A stretch of DNA of 64,000 nucleotides. Source: an uncultured Poribacteria bacterium (GTDB lineage Bacteria; Poribacteria; WGA-4E; WGA-3G). This document shows, piece by piece, positions 46,356 to 55,861 of the stretch. The stretch lies in assembly GCA_951828385.1 (NCBI GenBank), contig OX639973.1, positions 6,054,845-6,118,844 of the forward strand. Direction: 5' to 3'. Under the pieces are notes generated by a model that was given only the letters and a program-made list of their open reading frames with translations, did not search any database and had not been told where the DNA came from. Positions within the stretch are counted from its first letter, which is position 1. Every line of letters starts with the position of its first letter. The translations under genes and the position numbers were made by a program.

Positions 46356-47150
46356 TTATCTCTTTCTCGTGAACCAGTTTACAATGTTATTGAGTAAACC
46401 TTTCTGCTCAAAACTATGAATCGGGATGCGCTGCCCGGTCAATCGCCGTGCGATACGCATATACGCCTGAGCACCGGGTGAACCGTCTTCATATACGAGC
46501 GGAATGCCTCGGTTGGTAGAGGTGATAACCGCGCTGTCTTCTGGCACAACGCCGATGAGGTCAATATTGAGGATATCCAATACATCGGCTTGATCCATCA
46601 TGCTCCCGTTTCCGACCAGTTGTGGTGAAAATCGATTTATAACCAGATTGATCGGTTCAATCCTCGCATTTTGCAACAATCCGATAATCCTGTCAGCATC
46701 CCGAATCGCAGAGACATCCGGCGTTGTAACAACGATGGCTTCGTCCGCACCTGCTGAAGCGTTGCTGAAACCGCGTTCAATGCCGGCAGGCGAGTCAATC
46801 AGGACAAAATCGTGTGTCGTCCGCAACTTGTCACAAATCGCTTTCATCTGTTCTGGCTGGATATCGTCTTTGTTATTTTTTTGCGATGCCGCGAGCAGCA
46901 TCAGCCCGTCAACGCGCCGATCCCTAACGAGGGCTTTACTGAGTTCACACTGTTTCTCAATGACATCCATTGAGGTATAAACAATCCGACTCTCAAGCCC
47001 CATCACGATATCGAGATTCCGAAGCCCGACATCCGCATCAACAACTGCGACGGTTTTATCAAGGAGCGCAAGGGCTGTGCCCAAATTGGCCGTAGAGGTT
47101 GTTTTTCCGACACCTCCCTTTCCTGATGTCACTACAATTACTTTTCCCAT
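46356..47150 (-). CDS. minD: Septum-site-determining ATPase MinD
   Basis: The deviant Walker A is VTSGKGGVGKTTSTANLG; VDADVGLRNLDIVMGLE and FVLIDSPAGIERGF are the other nucleotide-binding loops. The C-terminal amphipathic membrane-targeting helix is present (GLLNNIVNWFTRKR). At 264 residues it is full length. AAAGGAGG precedes the ATG. MinD binds the membrane as an ATP dimer, recruits MinC and is released by MinE. It lies between minC and minE. Confidence 0.97.
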   Translation of the reverse strand: MGKVIVVTSGKGGVGKTTSTANLGTALALLDKTVAVVDADVGLRNLDIVMGLESRIVYTSMDVIEKQCELSKALVRDRRVDGLMLLAASQKNNKDDIQPEQMKAICDKLRTTHDFVLIDSPAGIERGFSNASAGADEAIVVTTPDVSAIRDADRIIGLLQNARIEPINLVINRFSPQLVGNGSMMDQADVLDILNIDLIGVVPEDSAVITSTNRGIPLVYEDGSPGAQAYMRIARRLTGQRIPIHSFEQKGLLNNIVNWFTRKR

Positions 47151-47167
47151 AACCGGAACCTCCTTTG

Positions 47168-47851
47168 CTAAAACTTAACGAATTTTTCGACAATAATTAT
47201 ATCATCCGCCCCGATGCGGGCGATCTCTGGATAACCGCGGGGTTCTTGATTGACCGATGAACGGTTCATATGCGTCCCTATCTGAAGTTGTAACGGCGCA
47301 AAATCCATCGCTATAATCACCGCGGATAGCCTACCATTCGCACCAGCGTAAGCACTTCCACGCAGCGTACCCAGTACAACAATGTCACCGCCTGCTCTGA
47401 CTTCACCACCTGAGTTGACATCGCCGTAAATAATGAGACTCCCTTGGGGAAATTCTTCTGTTTGCCCAGAACGAATCGTGTACGGGACAATCCGAGACGG
47501 TTCACTATCCCGTGGGTTAACGGTATCTGTCGTTTGCGAGATAACATGCGTCGTTGGCGCAGCAGCGATCGGGGGCGCGACCGGTTCATCAGCGACTTCA
47601 ACACCTCGCACTGTGAGATCGTAGGTTTCCTTGAGCTTCGAGCTGAGAAACTCTATCTCCGCCTCTTTCAAAGTTGGAGACTTAAGATCAATCTGCACGG
47701 AGGCACCAGCTAAAGACCGATTCATGCGCGATATTTCCTGCTGAATCGCAGCCTCAACTTCGGTTATAGATAGGTGGGGCCTGATAATCAGGTGTAAGCC
47801 GTCCCTATATGCTCTGAGTGCCACAGTAGAATTTGCCATTTTGCTATTCAT
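47168..47851 (-). CDS. minC: Septum-site-determining protein MinC
   Basis: The C-terminal beta-helix domain is clear (SLIIYGDVNSGGEVRAGGDI, VLGTLRGSAYAG). The N-terminal FtsZ-binding domain is more diverged. Start codons at 47851 and 47839 are both possible. A 127-bp MITE-like element ends 15 bp upstream of the first, so the native promoter and ribosome-binding site may have been displaced. Inhibits FtsZ assembly together with MinD. First gene of minCDE, 17 bp before minD. Confidence 0.9.
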   Translation of the reverse strand: MNSKMANSTVALRAYRDGLHLIIRPHLSITEVEAAIQQEISRMNRSLAGASVQIDLKSPTLKEAEIEFLSSKLKETYDLTVRGVEVADEPVAPPIAAAPTTHVISQTTDTVNPRDSEPSRIVPYTIRSGQTEEFPQGSLIIYGDVNSGGEVRAGGDIVVLGTLRGSAYAGANGRLSAVIIAMDFAPLQLQIGTHMNRSSVNQEPRGYPEIARIGADDIIIVEKFVKF

Positions 47852-47865
47852 TCTCAACTTCAATA

Positions 47866-47992
47866 GGACTTACGCATTTCCTCTTAAAGTCCCCCTGGTA
47901 ACGGATTTACGGGGTTAAATAACTGAAATACTCTTAATGCGAGGCATTTTTGGCTAAAATGTATCGCTTTTAGACGCAAGTTGCATAAGTCC
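47866..47992. mobile_element. 127-bp MITE-like element with GGACTTACGCA ends
   Basis: Ends GGACTTACGCA (47866-47876) and TGCATAAGTCC (47982-47992) are inverted repeats with one mismatch, flanked by TTCAATA-like sequence on both sides. The interior is non-coding. Single GGACTTACGCA ends also occur at 55980 and 60634. It lies between larA and minC, close to the minC start. Confidence 0.65.
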
Positions 47993-48040
47993 TGTTCAAT
48001 AGACTGAGGAATTGCCTCGGTGGTTAAATTTCGGTTGGTA

Positions 48041-49318
48041 TTAAGCCCTTTCCAACTGTGCTAAAACATAAGGACCTTCAGGAATCACAGCAATTTGGAC
48101 ATCTGCCCCGTAGCGGGTTAACAATTCGGCGATGCCTGCCTGCGCACTTTTCAACGGATGCACGAAGAGCTTCGCCCGTTGATGGTAAGGGATGCCGTCG
48201 GTATAAAAATAAATATCAGCCTTCCGGGCTACCTTCGCTAATTCTTCAAGTTGCCACTGATCAATCACAAAGTTTGCCGGGTTGTAAAGTCCTTGGACAA
48301 ACGCGGTTAAATCGTCAGTCTTGAAAATTAGATCCCTAAACGGTTTGCTGCCGATCCCTTCACTGCACGCCGCGACCAGCAAGATACTACCCCCCTGTCT
48401 CACGATTTCAACAGCCGTCAGTAAGCCTTTGATCGCTTGGTAAAACGTTGTGTCCAGAGGATAGCCCGCACTGGAGACGACAACTACATCCGCGGGTGCC
48501 GGTAGCGTAACCTTTGCCTGTTTTTCCACAAATTGCGCACCAACACGATGCGATTCAACCATATCGCCTGCGAACACGCCGGTAATGTGACGCTGCTTGT
48601 CGATCGCAACGTTCAGGTTGAAATCAACGCCAGCCATCAGCGCGATTTTGGTCGCCTCCATGTGAAACGGGTTTCCTTCTAAGATACCAACTGCCGACTT
48701 CGGATGTTCCATGAGTTCGGGTCCGTGCATCACCTTCATTGTCTCAACAGAGGCAACCCCAGGGCAGATCGCCTTCCTGCCGCCAGAATAGCCAGCCATC
48801 AGGTGTGGTTCAATCAACCCGGTCGTGATCTTCAGGTCCGATGCGAGGTAGGTTTTATCAATATGAACGGGGGTGCCGTTTTGCGTCTTGCCTAAATATG
48901 CGTGGTGCTCGGGTTTCTGCGAAAAATGGTTGACAATACGGTATGTATCTATAATGTCGCGTCCAACCATCTGTTCCAGTTCGTCACCTTCATTAGGACG
49001 GTGGATACCAGTCGCGATGAGGATAGTAATCTTTTCGCGTGGGATACCTGTGCGTTCGAGCGTTTCCAACAGGGGCGGAAGGATGACCTTATTTGGCACC
49101 GGACGAGTCACATCAGAGATAACAATACAGGCCGACTCGCGCCCCTTAGCAAGCGCAGCCAAAGGCAGTGACCCAATCGGTCGCGCAATCGCCTCTCGAA
49201 CCGCGCCATCTTCATCCGACAGCGGAACACTTTCCGAGATTTCGAGAACGCCGGCAACGTTCTTATCAGGAATCTCGATCGGTAAGGTGCCGGTTCCATA
49301 TCTCATTTCCACTCTCAT
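48041..49318 (-). CDS. larA: Nickel-pincer lactate racemase family protein (LarA)
   Basis: AAGGGAT precedes ATG 49318. Family signatures are: IVISDVTRPVPNKVILPPLL; the catalytic region VNHFSQKPEHHAYLGKTQNG; and GLIEPHLMAGYSGGRKAICPG, holding the His and Lys that bind the pyridinium-nickel pincer cofactor. At 425 residues it is full length. The cofactor genes larB, larC and larE are not adjacent. LarA homologues racemise or epimerise various 2-hydroxy acids, so lactate is only one possibility. Confidence 0.93.
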   Translation of the reverse strand: MRVEMRYGTGTLPIEIPDKNVAGVLEISESVPLSDEDGAVREAIARPIGSLPLAALAKGRESACIVISDVTRPVPNKVILPPLLETLERTGIPREKITILIATGIHRPNEGDELEQMVGRDIIDTYRIVNHFSQKPEHHAYLGKTQNGTPVHIDKTYLASDLKITTGLIEPHLMAGYSGGRKAICPGVASVETMKVMHGPELMEHPKSAVGILEGNPFHMEATKIALMAGVDFNLNVAIDKQRHITGVFAGDMVESHRVGAQFVEKQAKVTLPAPADVVVVSSAGYPLDTTFYQAIKGLLTAVEIVRQGGSILLVAACSEGIGSKPFRDLIFKTDDLTAFVQGLYNPANFVIDQWQLEELAKVARKADIYFYTDGIPYHQRAKLFVHPLKSAQAGIAELLTRYGADVQIAVIPEGPYVLAQLERA

Positions 49319-49659
49319 GTCGCGTTCATCCCTTCAGATTAACTCCATAAAATGTAAAAATTAGCGCATTGATGCGCGAAAATACTATCCCCTTTTACAA
49401 TTATACTCGTTTTTCAGAAAAAATGCAAATTTATTTACTTTTAAAGTCATATTAACCACATTTTTTAAAGTCATGTGAGCCATATTTTGTCGGTCTTTCC
49501 CTTTTTTAACCGAAAATTAAATGCTTCTCCCGTCCTAATCGTCCTAATTCAGGTACTTGACTTTTTCGGCACAACGTGTTAGAATGTTTACCAAAACCTG
49601 TATGTTTAACCGCGCGGAGTGCGGGAGCATCTAAACACGGAATGGAGAACGAAACAGCC

Positions 49660-50052
49660 ATGCAACGCATTGAAGTTACCACCAAACCCAACGGCGCGGG
49701 ACGCAATTGGTTAGAAGTCGGTCATTTTGAAACAGACGCACTCGATCGCAAGCAGTGGGTGAAAAAGAACGTACCCCATCAAGATTCAAAACTAACCGTA
49801 GATAGACAGTACTCCGCCCGTGGTGAAACGATTGATTGGATCGTCATTATCCCTGAGAATTATCCGTTTACGCTAGTCAAAGTTACCTATGACCGACTCA
49901 ACCCGAAAGCACTTGAGGTGCTCTGGTCTCCAGAGAATGAAACGCCGGAATCCGAAAATGATCGTGAAGCCAAGATTAAACGCGTTTTTGAACTCGCTGC
50001 TGGCAATGATGAATTGACGAATCTTCTCAAAGAACTCCTTTCAAATAAGTAG
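49660..50052 (+). CDS. Hypothetical protein
   Basis: Two nearby ATGs are possible (49642, 49660); GGAGAA lies 13 nt before the second and overlaps the first, so I take 49660. The product of about 130 residues is hydrophilic: a beta-rich front (QRIEVTTKPNGAGRNWLEV), then TIDWIVIIPENYPFTLVKV, and an acidic helical tail (RVFELAAGNDELTNLLKELL). No family recognised. It is convergent with the nucleotidyltransferase gene, with stops 31 bp apart. Confidence 0.6.
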   Translation: MQRIEVTTKPNGAGRNWLEVGHFETDALDRKQWVKKNVPHQDSKLTVDRQYSARGETIDWIVIIPENYPFTLVKVTYDRLNPKALEVLWSPENETPESENDREAKIKRVFELAAGNDELTNLLKELLSNK

Positions 50053-50083
50053 GAGGGAAACCTTGTAAGCCCGATTTGCACGC

Positions 50084-51478
50084 TTACCACCCATAACGTT
50101 CCGGCCCCCACGGTTTCGTAATTAATTCCTGTTTCGCCATCACCATCGTTTTGCTCGGTACATCGTCGTATAAAATAACGCCCGGTCCAACAACGCTATA
50201 AGACCCGATGCGCCGCCCCGGCATAAGCATCGCATTCACCCCAGTCCGGCAATAGTCACCCATATACGTCGCATTCGCACCGTAGGGCGGAACTTCATAA
50301 CGGCCTTCTACCTGTATCGCGGTATCCTTGTCATCAAATCGGAGTGTTCCGCATACCGTCGCTGCACCAATATCGGTCGCGCATCCAAAAACGCCAGACA
50401 TTTCACAATAGTGGTAAAGATAGACTTTATCGAACAGGACACCCGCCATCTCGGCACCGTGTCCAATGATACACCGATTTCCGATAGCACTACTACCGAC
50501 ATCGCAATAATCGCTGATTCTACACTGGTCTCCGACGAAGATATTGCCGTGTAAAATCGCACCGTTTGTGATACTGTTATTCGCACCTGCGATAAGCGTG
50601 CCGTTGACAACAACGCGGGGGCCGATCACGGAGTTTTTTCCCAACACAACGTGACCATTGATTTCAGCAGCGTCCGAGATTTTCGCGCCCGCCTCAATAC
50701 GATCTTCTGTAACCTGTTTTGCCAGATAATCAACGCACCGCTTGTTCGCTTCCAGCACGTGCCACGGCTTATCGACATCGACAAAAAAGTCCTCTGTCTC
50801 GACTGCCAATACAGTCCTTCCGTCGTCCACCATCAGTTGTAAAGATTGCGCGATTTCGGATTCAGGGGGCGGCATGCCACCGACGGGGACCCGTGTAACG
50901 ATGCCGGGGTTCCTTAAGAGGTAGGGTGTCGCGCGACTCTCAAAAGCGTATACGCCACAAAGCCGATGCGAGCCGCCGCGCGGATGTCCCTCAATACCTT
51001 TAAGTTCTAAAACACCCCCGTTTTCGACATCCGCCGTCCCGATACCCGCGCAAAGCCAGTCGCTTGCGTCTTCATTACCGAGCGGTTGCACGAGTGCGGC
51101 AGCTTCTACGTTGTCTGATCGAAAGGCACTAATGAAGTTACGGAAGTTCTCAGCGGTGGTTACGATATCACCGTAAACGACGAGATAGGGTTCATCTTCG
51201 AGATGTTCGCGTGCTGTCAGTACTGCGCTTGCGGTTCCGTCAAGGGAATGCTGCGTAACGAAAACAGTGTTCGGTATATCGGCAAGTGCACCGCGGACCT
51301 GTTGCGCGTGATGCCCCACCACCACAACAATGCGCTGACAGCCTGCCGCAACCAAATTTTCCACAACTCGGCGAACGATCGGCTTATTAGCGACAGGAAT
51401 TGTACATTTCTGACGAAATTCTCCGTAGGGCCATACCTTACGTCCTAATCCTGCAGCGAGAACAATAGCGGTATCCAT
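50084..51478 (-). CDS. Sugar-1-phosphate nucleotidyltransferase with left-handed beta-helix
   Basis: N-terminal NTP-transferase fold: AIVLAAGLGRKVWPYGEFRQ with Lys in KCTIPVANKPI, and LVVYGDIVTT as the metal-binding Asp region. The C-terminal half has hexapeptide repeats (INGHVVLGKNSVIGPRVVVN, ITNGAILHGNIFVGDQCRIS) forming a left-handed beta-helix, as in GlmU and related bifunctional enzymes. It probably makes an NDP-sugar; which sugar cannot be told. The signature G-x-G-T-R is altered to GLGRKV. It starts 1 bp after bioD ends, so it is probably co-transcribed with bioD. Confidence 0.88.
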   Translation of the reverse strand: MDTAIVLAAGLGRKVWPYGEFRQKCTIPVANKPIVRRVVENLVAAGCQRIVVVVGHHAQQVRGALADIPNTVFVTQHSLDGTASAVLTAREHLEDEPYLVVYGDIVTTAENFRNFISAFRSDNVEAAALVQPLGNEDASDWLCAGIGTADVENGGVLELKGIEGHPRGGSHRLCGVYAFESRATPYLLRNPGIVTRVPVGGMPPPESEIAQSLQLMVDDGRTVLAVETEDFFVDVDKPWHVLEANKRCVDYLAKQVTEDRIEAGAKISDAAEINGHVVLGKNSVIGPRVVVNGTLIAGANNSITNGAILHGNIFVGDQCRISDYCDVGSSAIGNRCIIGHGAEMAGVLFDKVYLYHYCEMSGVFGCATDIGAATVCGTLRFDDKDTAIQVEGRYEVPPYGANATYMGDYCRTGVNAMLMPGRRIGSYSVVGPGVILYDDVPSKTMVMAKQELITKPWGPERYGW

Positions 51479-51479
51479 A

Positions 51480-52211
<732 letters not shown>

Positions 52212-52266
52212 CTACGTTCAATAATAGGTCCTTTCTCCGAAAGTCCACCTTGCGACTTGCGACCCT

Positions 52267-52322
52267 GTAGCACAAACTTCCCAGTTTGTGTGCTATGGGC
52301 GCAAACTGGGAAGTTTGCGCTA
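52267..52322. repeat. Paired dispersed palindromes in bioD upstream region
   Basis: Two hairpins face each other, GCACAAACTTCCCAGTTTGTG and, after GGGC, GCAAACTGGGAAGTTTGCGC. The two also pair with one another (GTAGC...GCTAC), giving a long cruciform-like repeat. They belong to the GTAGCACAAACT family seen near 55878 and 56841. Confidence 0.65.
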
Positions 52323-52549
52323 CAATATACTTTTATCAAACTCACGTTATTATACGTCCAAAACCACTTTTCGTCAAGGAAAAGGAATGGAATATTGGAA
52401 GGATGGAAGCAGCTACTTGTTGAGGCGATGCGAATGTTTGCGTTCGGCGTTTTTTAATGTTATGCTTAACATAAGTCATATTTAATTCTTTGTTTCCATT
52501 TGGTTAGGACAGTTCCTGAGACTATTGATTCTTCAAGTTTGAGTTTATA

Positions 52550-52861
52550 GGTGATCCTGTTCGTAGTAGGGCAATTCATTGCCCGTTAGGTGATCCTGTT
52601 CGTAGTAGGGCAATTCATTGCCCGTTAGGTGATCCTGTTTGTAGTAGGGCAATTCATTGCCGGTTAGGTGATCCTGTTTGTAGTAGGGCAATTCATTGCC
52701 GGTTAGGTGATCCTGTTTGTAGTAGGGCAATTCATTGCCGGTTAGGTGATCCTGTTTGTAGTAGGGCAATTCATTGCCGGTTAGGTGATCCTGTTCGTAG
52801 TAGGGCAATTCATTGCCGGTTAGGTGATCCTGTTCGTAGTAGGGCAATTCATTGCCCGTTG
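52550..52861. repeat. Eight tandem copies of a 39-bp palindromic repeat
   Basis: Eight head-to-tail units of 39 bp, GTGATCCTGTTCGTAGTAG + GGCAATTCATTGCC + a short tail, differ only at two positions (C/T in GTTYGTAG; C/G after ATTGCC). Each has the palindrome GGCAATTCATTGCC. There are no spacers, so it is not a CRISPR array. The TTCGTAGTAG core is a dispersed repeat here; an inverted variant follows at about 52877-52902. The array ends 92 bp before the WYL gene. Confidence 0.9.
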
Positions 52862-52952
52862 CTCTCACTGCAAGGCAATGCGATAAATCGCACTACTACG
52901 AACCTCCCCTCAAGTTCAAAGTTGATAAAGCACTACTCACAAGGAGACAGAT

Positions 52953-53978
52953 ATGGGCTATAGCGATGGTAGAAAACAGGTACAGCGTATCCTGGATCTA
53001 ATCAGGACACTGGAAAGATCTTCAGGGATGAAGGTTGCTGCGTTAGCGAGATTGTATGGTGTTGATAAAAGCCGCATCTATAACGATCTGAAGATTCTGA
53101 AAAAGTACTACGTTGTAGAAAAGAGGCAGGGTGTTTATAGGATTCGGGGGGAACGCAAGATGCCCTGGCCTAGCATCACAAAAGCAGAAGCTCGGAACCT
53201 AAAATTGGTGATAGAGGCTTCACCCCTTGCACAGCAGCCGCACTTTGTGGAACCTCTCAAAAGCCTTTTAGAAAGACTTCACCCACCACTGGCGAAGTAC
53301 ATTGAAAAGGCACTTGGAAAGGAAGTTGGGACTCTTCAGGAGGCAGAAACCGACTATCTCCATAGCAATAGCGTCTCGATCCAGCTTAAATCAGATGGGT
53401 TCCACGCTGAGAGTGATACATATTTTGACGTGCTGGAGAAGGCACTTCTAACTCGAAAAGCGGTGCGTGCAAGTTATCTACCGGGTGGGAAAACAGAGTC
53501 TATTGAACATGTACTCCATCCGTATGCCATCTTTTTCCGAAAAGAGGATTGGTATCTTGAAGCACGTTCTAATTTATCGGAGAATACATCGCTTACCTTC
53601 AAGATCCTCCGCTTTCAAAAGGTTGAATTGACAAAAGAGACCTTTGAGACTCCTCCAGATTTTTCATTGTCCGATAATTTGGATTCTCGATGGGAGCTCT
53701 TTAGTGGTAAACCGATCAGTGTCACGCTTAAGATTGCCCCGCGTAAAGTATATCTCGTTACGGAAAAAGAACGTCACCGCTCCCAAGAGATTGTAGAACA
53801 GTGTGTAGATGGGTCTGTGATTGTCCGTTATGAGGTCCCAAAAGAGGAGTTTACATTTTGGGTGTTGAGTCTCGGCGATGCGGTAGAGGTCTTAGATCCA
53901 CCAGAATACCGCGCAGAGTTCCAAGAAATAGTGCGCCGGATGCACGATGTCTATTCTGAAGATTTGGAAGGGATGTAG
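52953..53978 (+). CDS. WYL-domain transcriptional regulator
   Basis: AAGGAG precedes ATG 52953. An N-terminal winged helix-turn-helix (VAALARLYGVDKSRIYNDLK) is followed by a central WYL domain (RKAVRASYLPGGKTESIEHV ... LHPYAIFFRKEDWYLEA) and a complete C-terminal extension (VIVRYEVPKEEFTFWVLSLG). Such regulators often control CRISPR, BREX and other defence genes or SOS-like responses by sensing nucleic acid ligands through WYL. The region downstream holds many remnants of defence genes. The eight-copy palindrome array lies just upstream and may affect its expression. Confidence 0.9.
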   Translation: MGYSDGRKQVQRILDLIRTLERSSGMKVAALARLYGVDKSRIYNDLKILKKYYVVEKRQGVYRIRGERKMPWPSITKAEARNLKLVIEASPLAQQPHFVEPLKSLLERLHPPLAKYIEKALGKEVGTLQEAETDYLHSNSVSIQLKSDGFHAESDTYFDVLEKALLTRKAVRASYLPGGKTESIEHVLHPYAIFFRKEDWYLEARSNLSENTSLTFKILRFQKVELTKETFETPPDFSLSDNLDSRWELFSGKPISVTLKIAPRKVYLVTEKERHRSQEIVEQCVDGSVIVRYEVPKEEFTFWVLSLGDAVEVLDPPEYRAEFQEIVRRMHDVYSEDLEGM

Positions 53979-54030
53979 AAATTGACCTTAATAGGGCAGA
54001 GCACACAGCCCTGCCGTATTGAACAAACTA

Positions 54031-54255
54031 CAGAAAACCACCTTGGTGAGAGGTGGGCAACCTATCCCATTGACCCATCAATGGGCAGTCTGGCATACGC
54101 AACAGTTTTCGGCTGCGATTTTACTTCTGATTCTCATCTAATTTTTAAACCGCGGGTCGTCCGACAGAAAACCACCTTGGTGAAAGGTGGGCAACCTATC
54201 CCACTGACCGGTCAGCAGGCAGCTCAGCATACGCAATAGTTTTCGGCTGCGATTT
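54031..54255 (+). ncRNA. Two 91-nt structured repeats between the WYL genes
   Basis: Copies at 54031-54121 and 54165-54255 have equal length and near-identical ends. The first hairpin (CCACCT paired with AGGTGG) is the same in both. The second differs in both arms: CCCATTGA/TCAATGGG in copy 1, and an inner CTGA/TCAG in copy 2, with a T-A to C-G pair change. Paired change favours a structured RNA, or a cruciform DNA repeat. The family is unknown. Confidence 0.5.
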
Positions 54256-54395
54256 CACTGTATAGACTATTTGGCACAAAAAGTCGAGGAATTTTGGTAA
54301 AATAAATTGTTTTTGAGAAAAAAGACTTATTTTTTACGTTCTTGGATCGAATTTTTAACCTTTCGCTTAGGGTACAAATTTAACTGGAGGTGCCT

Positions 54396-55226
54396 ATGTA
54401 CCGGAAACACCAGATGGCGCGCATCATCCAAGTAGCACATCTTATTCACAATGAACCCCGTAAATGGACGCGCCCCCGGTTGGCAGAAGAATTTGGGGTT
54501 AATAAAACAACCATCCAACGTGATGTTAACCTCTTATCTGATATGGGAATCGAGGTGGTCCCATGTGGTAAACAGGGATATGAAATGGTCTCCGACTTTT
54601 TCCTGCCTACGCTCAACTTCGATTTCAAGGAAGCACTTGCACTGGTTACGGCAGCGAATCTTTATCGAACAGCAGAAGGTAAACAGGCGGTTGAAGTCCT
54701 TGACCGTGCCATTAATAAGATTACTTCTGCTTTGCCGAAACAGGTAAACGACACCTTAAATCAGATCGTTCCGCGAATTGAAGTTCCGGATCAACAGATG
54801 AGTGAAATCGACGAAAACCAGCCGTATAAGGAGGACCTATACCAAGCGATTCGAGAACGGCGCAGCGTCCGTATAACATACAATTCTTTTAGCAGTGGAC
54901 AGAAGACGGATCATCGACTCGCACCGTACGCAGTGCTTTTTCGCAAACACGCATGGTATGTCATCGGGTACTCCGAAACATCCGACCAAATCCGGACTTT
55001 TCGCATCAATCGCATTGATTCCCTGAAAATCACACAACTCGGTTATACGATTCCAGAGCATTTCTCTGTCCAAAAGCACCTTGAGAAAAGTTGGGATATC
55101 ATGCTTGGACCAGAGACTCATGTCGTTATCCTATTTGCGCCGCGCATCGCCCCGTTAATTCGGGAGGTGAATTGGCATCCGACACAGAGCGGATCTCAAG
55201 CGTCAACTCTATCAAGCCTACCTTGA
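54396..55226 (+). CDS. WYL-domain regulator, C-terminus lost in a chimeric junction
   Basis: TGGAGG lies 5 nt before ATG 54396. The winged helix (RPRLAEEFGVNKTTIQRDVNLL) and the WYL domain (SVRITYNSFSSGQKTDHRLA, PYAVLFRKHAWYVIGY) are intact. The C-terminal extension breaks off after FAPRIAPLIREVNWHPTQ. The last residues (SGSQASTLSSLP) come from another source: 55190-55225 resembles 60455-60500, the tail of an HsdR-like gene, read in a different frame. About 65 residues are missing relative to the neighbouring WYL protein. DNA binding may survive; ligand response may be altered. Confidence 0.8.
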   Translation: MYRKHQMARIIQVAHLIHNEPRKWTRPRLAEEFGVNKTTIQRDVNLLSDMGIEVVPCGKQGYEMVSDFFLPTLNFDFKEALALVTAANLYRTAEGKQAVEVLDRAINKITSALPKQVNDTLNQIVPRIEVPDQQMSEIDENQPYKEDLYQAIRERRSVRITYNSFSSGQKTDHRLAPYAVLFRKHAWYVIGYSETSDQIRTFRINRIDSLKITQLGYTIPEHFSVQKHLEKSWDIMLGPETHVVILFAPRIAPLIREVNWHPTQSGSQASTLSSLP

Positions 55227-55407
55227 GCAACCGTCCTCTCCCTCTTGATTACGAGATTAGAACTTAACTTTAGGTACTTCACTACTTCTCAACGCTCAAC
55301 TAGAAACGACAAACCATCCCTCCCAGTATAAACAACCAATTTTCCAATCTTCTCCCTTCCATCAAACAACATTCGTATAAAATGTACTAAAGAAAGTCGA
55401 AAAATAT

Positions 55408-55436
55408 TTGCATTCAATCGCTTTTTAGTATATACT
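55408..55436 (+). promoter_or_regulatory. Sigma70-like promoter (conserved in both gene copies)
   Basis: TTGCAT (55408-55413), 17-bp spacer, TATACT (55431-55436). The same elements with the same spacing occur at 60726-60754 before the full-length copy of the downstream gene, despite differences in flanking sequence, which supports function. Confidence 0.65.
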
Positions 55437-55511
55437 TAATTTAATTATACTTTTTTGAGTTTGCTTATATGAAATAAGTATCATGCTTTCCCTAATAACG
55501 GAGGATAAAAA

Positions 55512-55784
55512 ATGACTGTAGAAAACGCGAACACGCCACGCAAAAAATCGCCGCTTGAAGAGTTTATATCCGAGGTAACCCTGGAAGCCCGTTCAGATTT
55601 GAAGCACCTCTTCGATACCTTGAAGGGCGATGAACTTCTCGAAGCAGTTATTGAACGGCTCCAACGTTATGCAATTGAAGGATTACACGACGCTGAGCGC
55701 GCGAATTTCAGAAAGTACAAACAACCACACATGTTAGGAACAATCAGAGAAAGCGTCGCTAAAGAACCTCGATTACGAGATTGA
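55512..55784 (+). pseudogene. Truncated copy of the gene at 60830
   Basis: ACGGAGGAT precedes the ATG. The first 85 or so codons (TVENANTPRKKSPLEEF ... KQPHMLGTIRESV) are nearly identical to the protein encoded at 60830. The copy then runs into a CRISPR-like repeat at 55761 and stops after AKEPRLRD, so about 230 residues are lost. The promoter and leader are also duplicated. A protein of 90 residues could still be made, but the family domain is incomplete. Confidence 0.8.
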
Positions 55785-55861
55785 AACGTGCGTGCCAAAC
55801 GATTTCTCTGTGTACTCTGAGAAACTTGAAATCAAAAGAACCTCGATTACGAGATTGAAAC
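55761..55861 (+). CRISPR. Two-repeat CRISPR-like relic (one spacer)
   Basis: Two identical 27-nt repeats (55761-55787, 55835-55861) begin AAAGAACCTCGATTACGAG and end GATTGAAAC, separated by 47 nt. ATTGAAAC ends are typical of type I/III repeats, and CTCG-ATTA-CGAG is a small palindrome. The core GATTACGAGATT appears a third time at 55247-55258 within a degenerate version. No cas gene or leader is seen. This could also be a non-CRISPR dispersed repeat; two copies are too few to decide. Confidence 0.5.

Noticed and set aside
52550-52861. Tandem 39-bp repeats as a CRISPR array
   Set aside because: The units follow each other directly with no unique spacers, and the only variation is at two repeat positions. 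This is a minisatellite of a dispersed palindrome.
52545-52868. Minus-strand frame of 13-residue repeats (TGNELPYYEQDHL) as a protein
   Set aside because: It is a trivial consequence of a 39-bp repeat without stop codons; no start region, no ribosome-binding site, and no non-repeat part.
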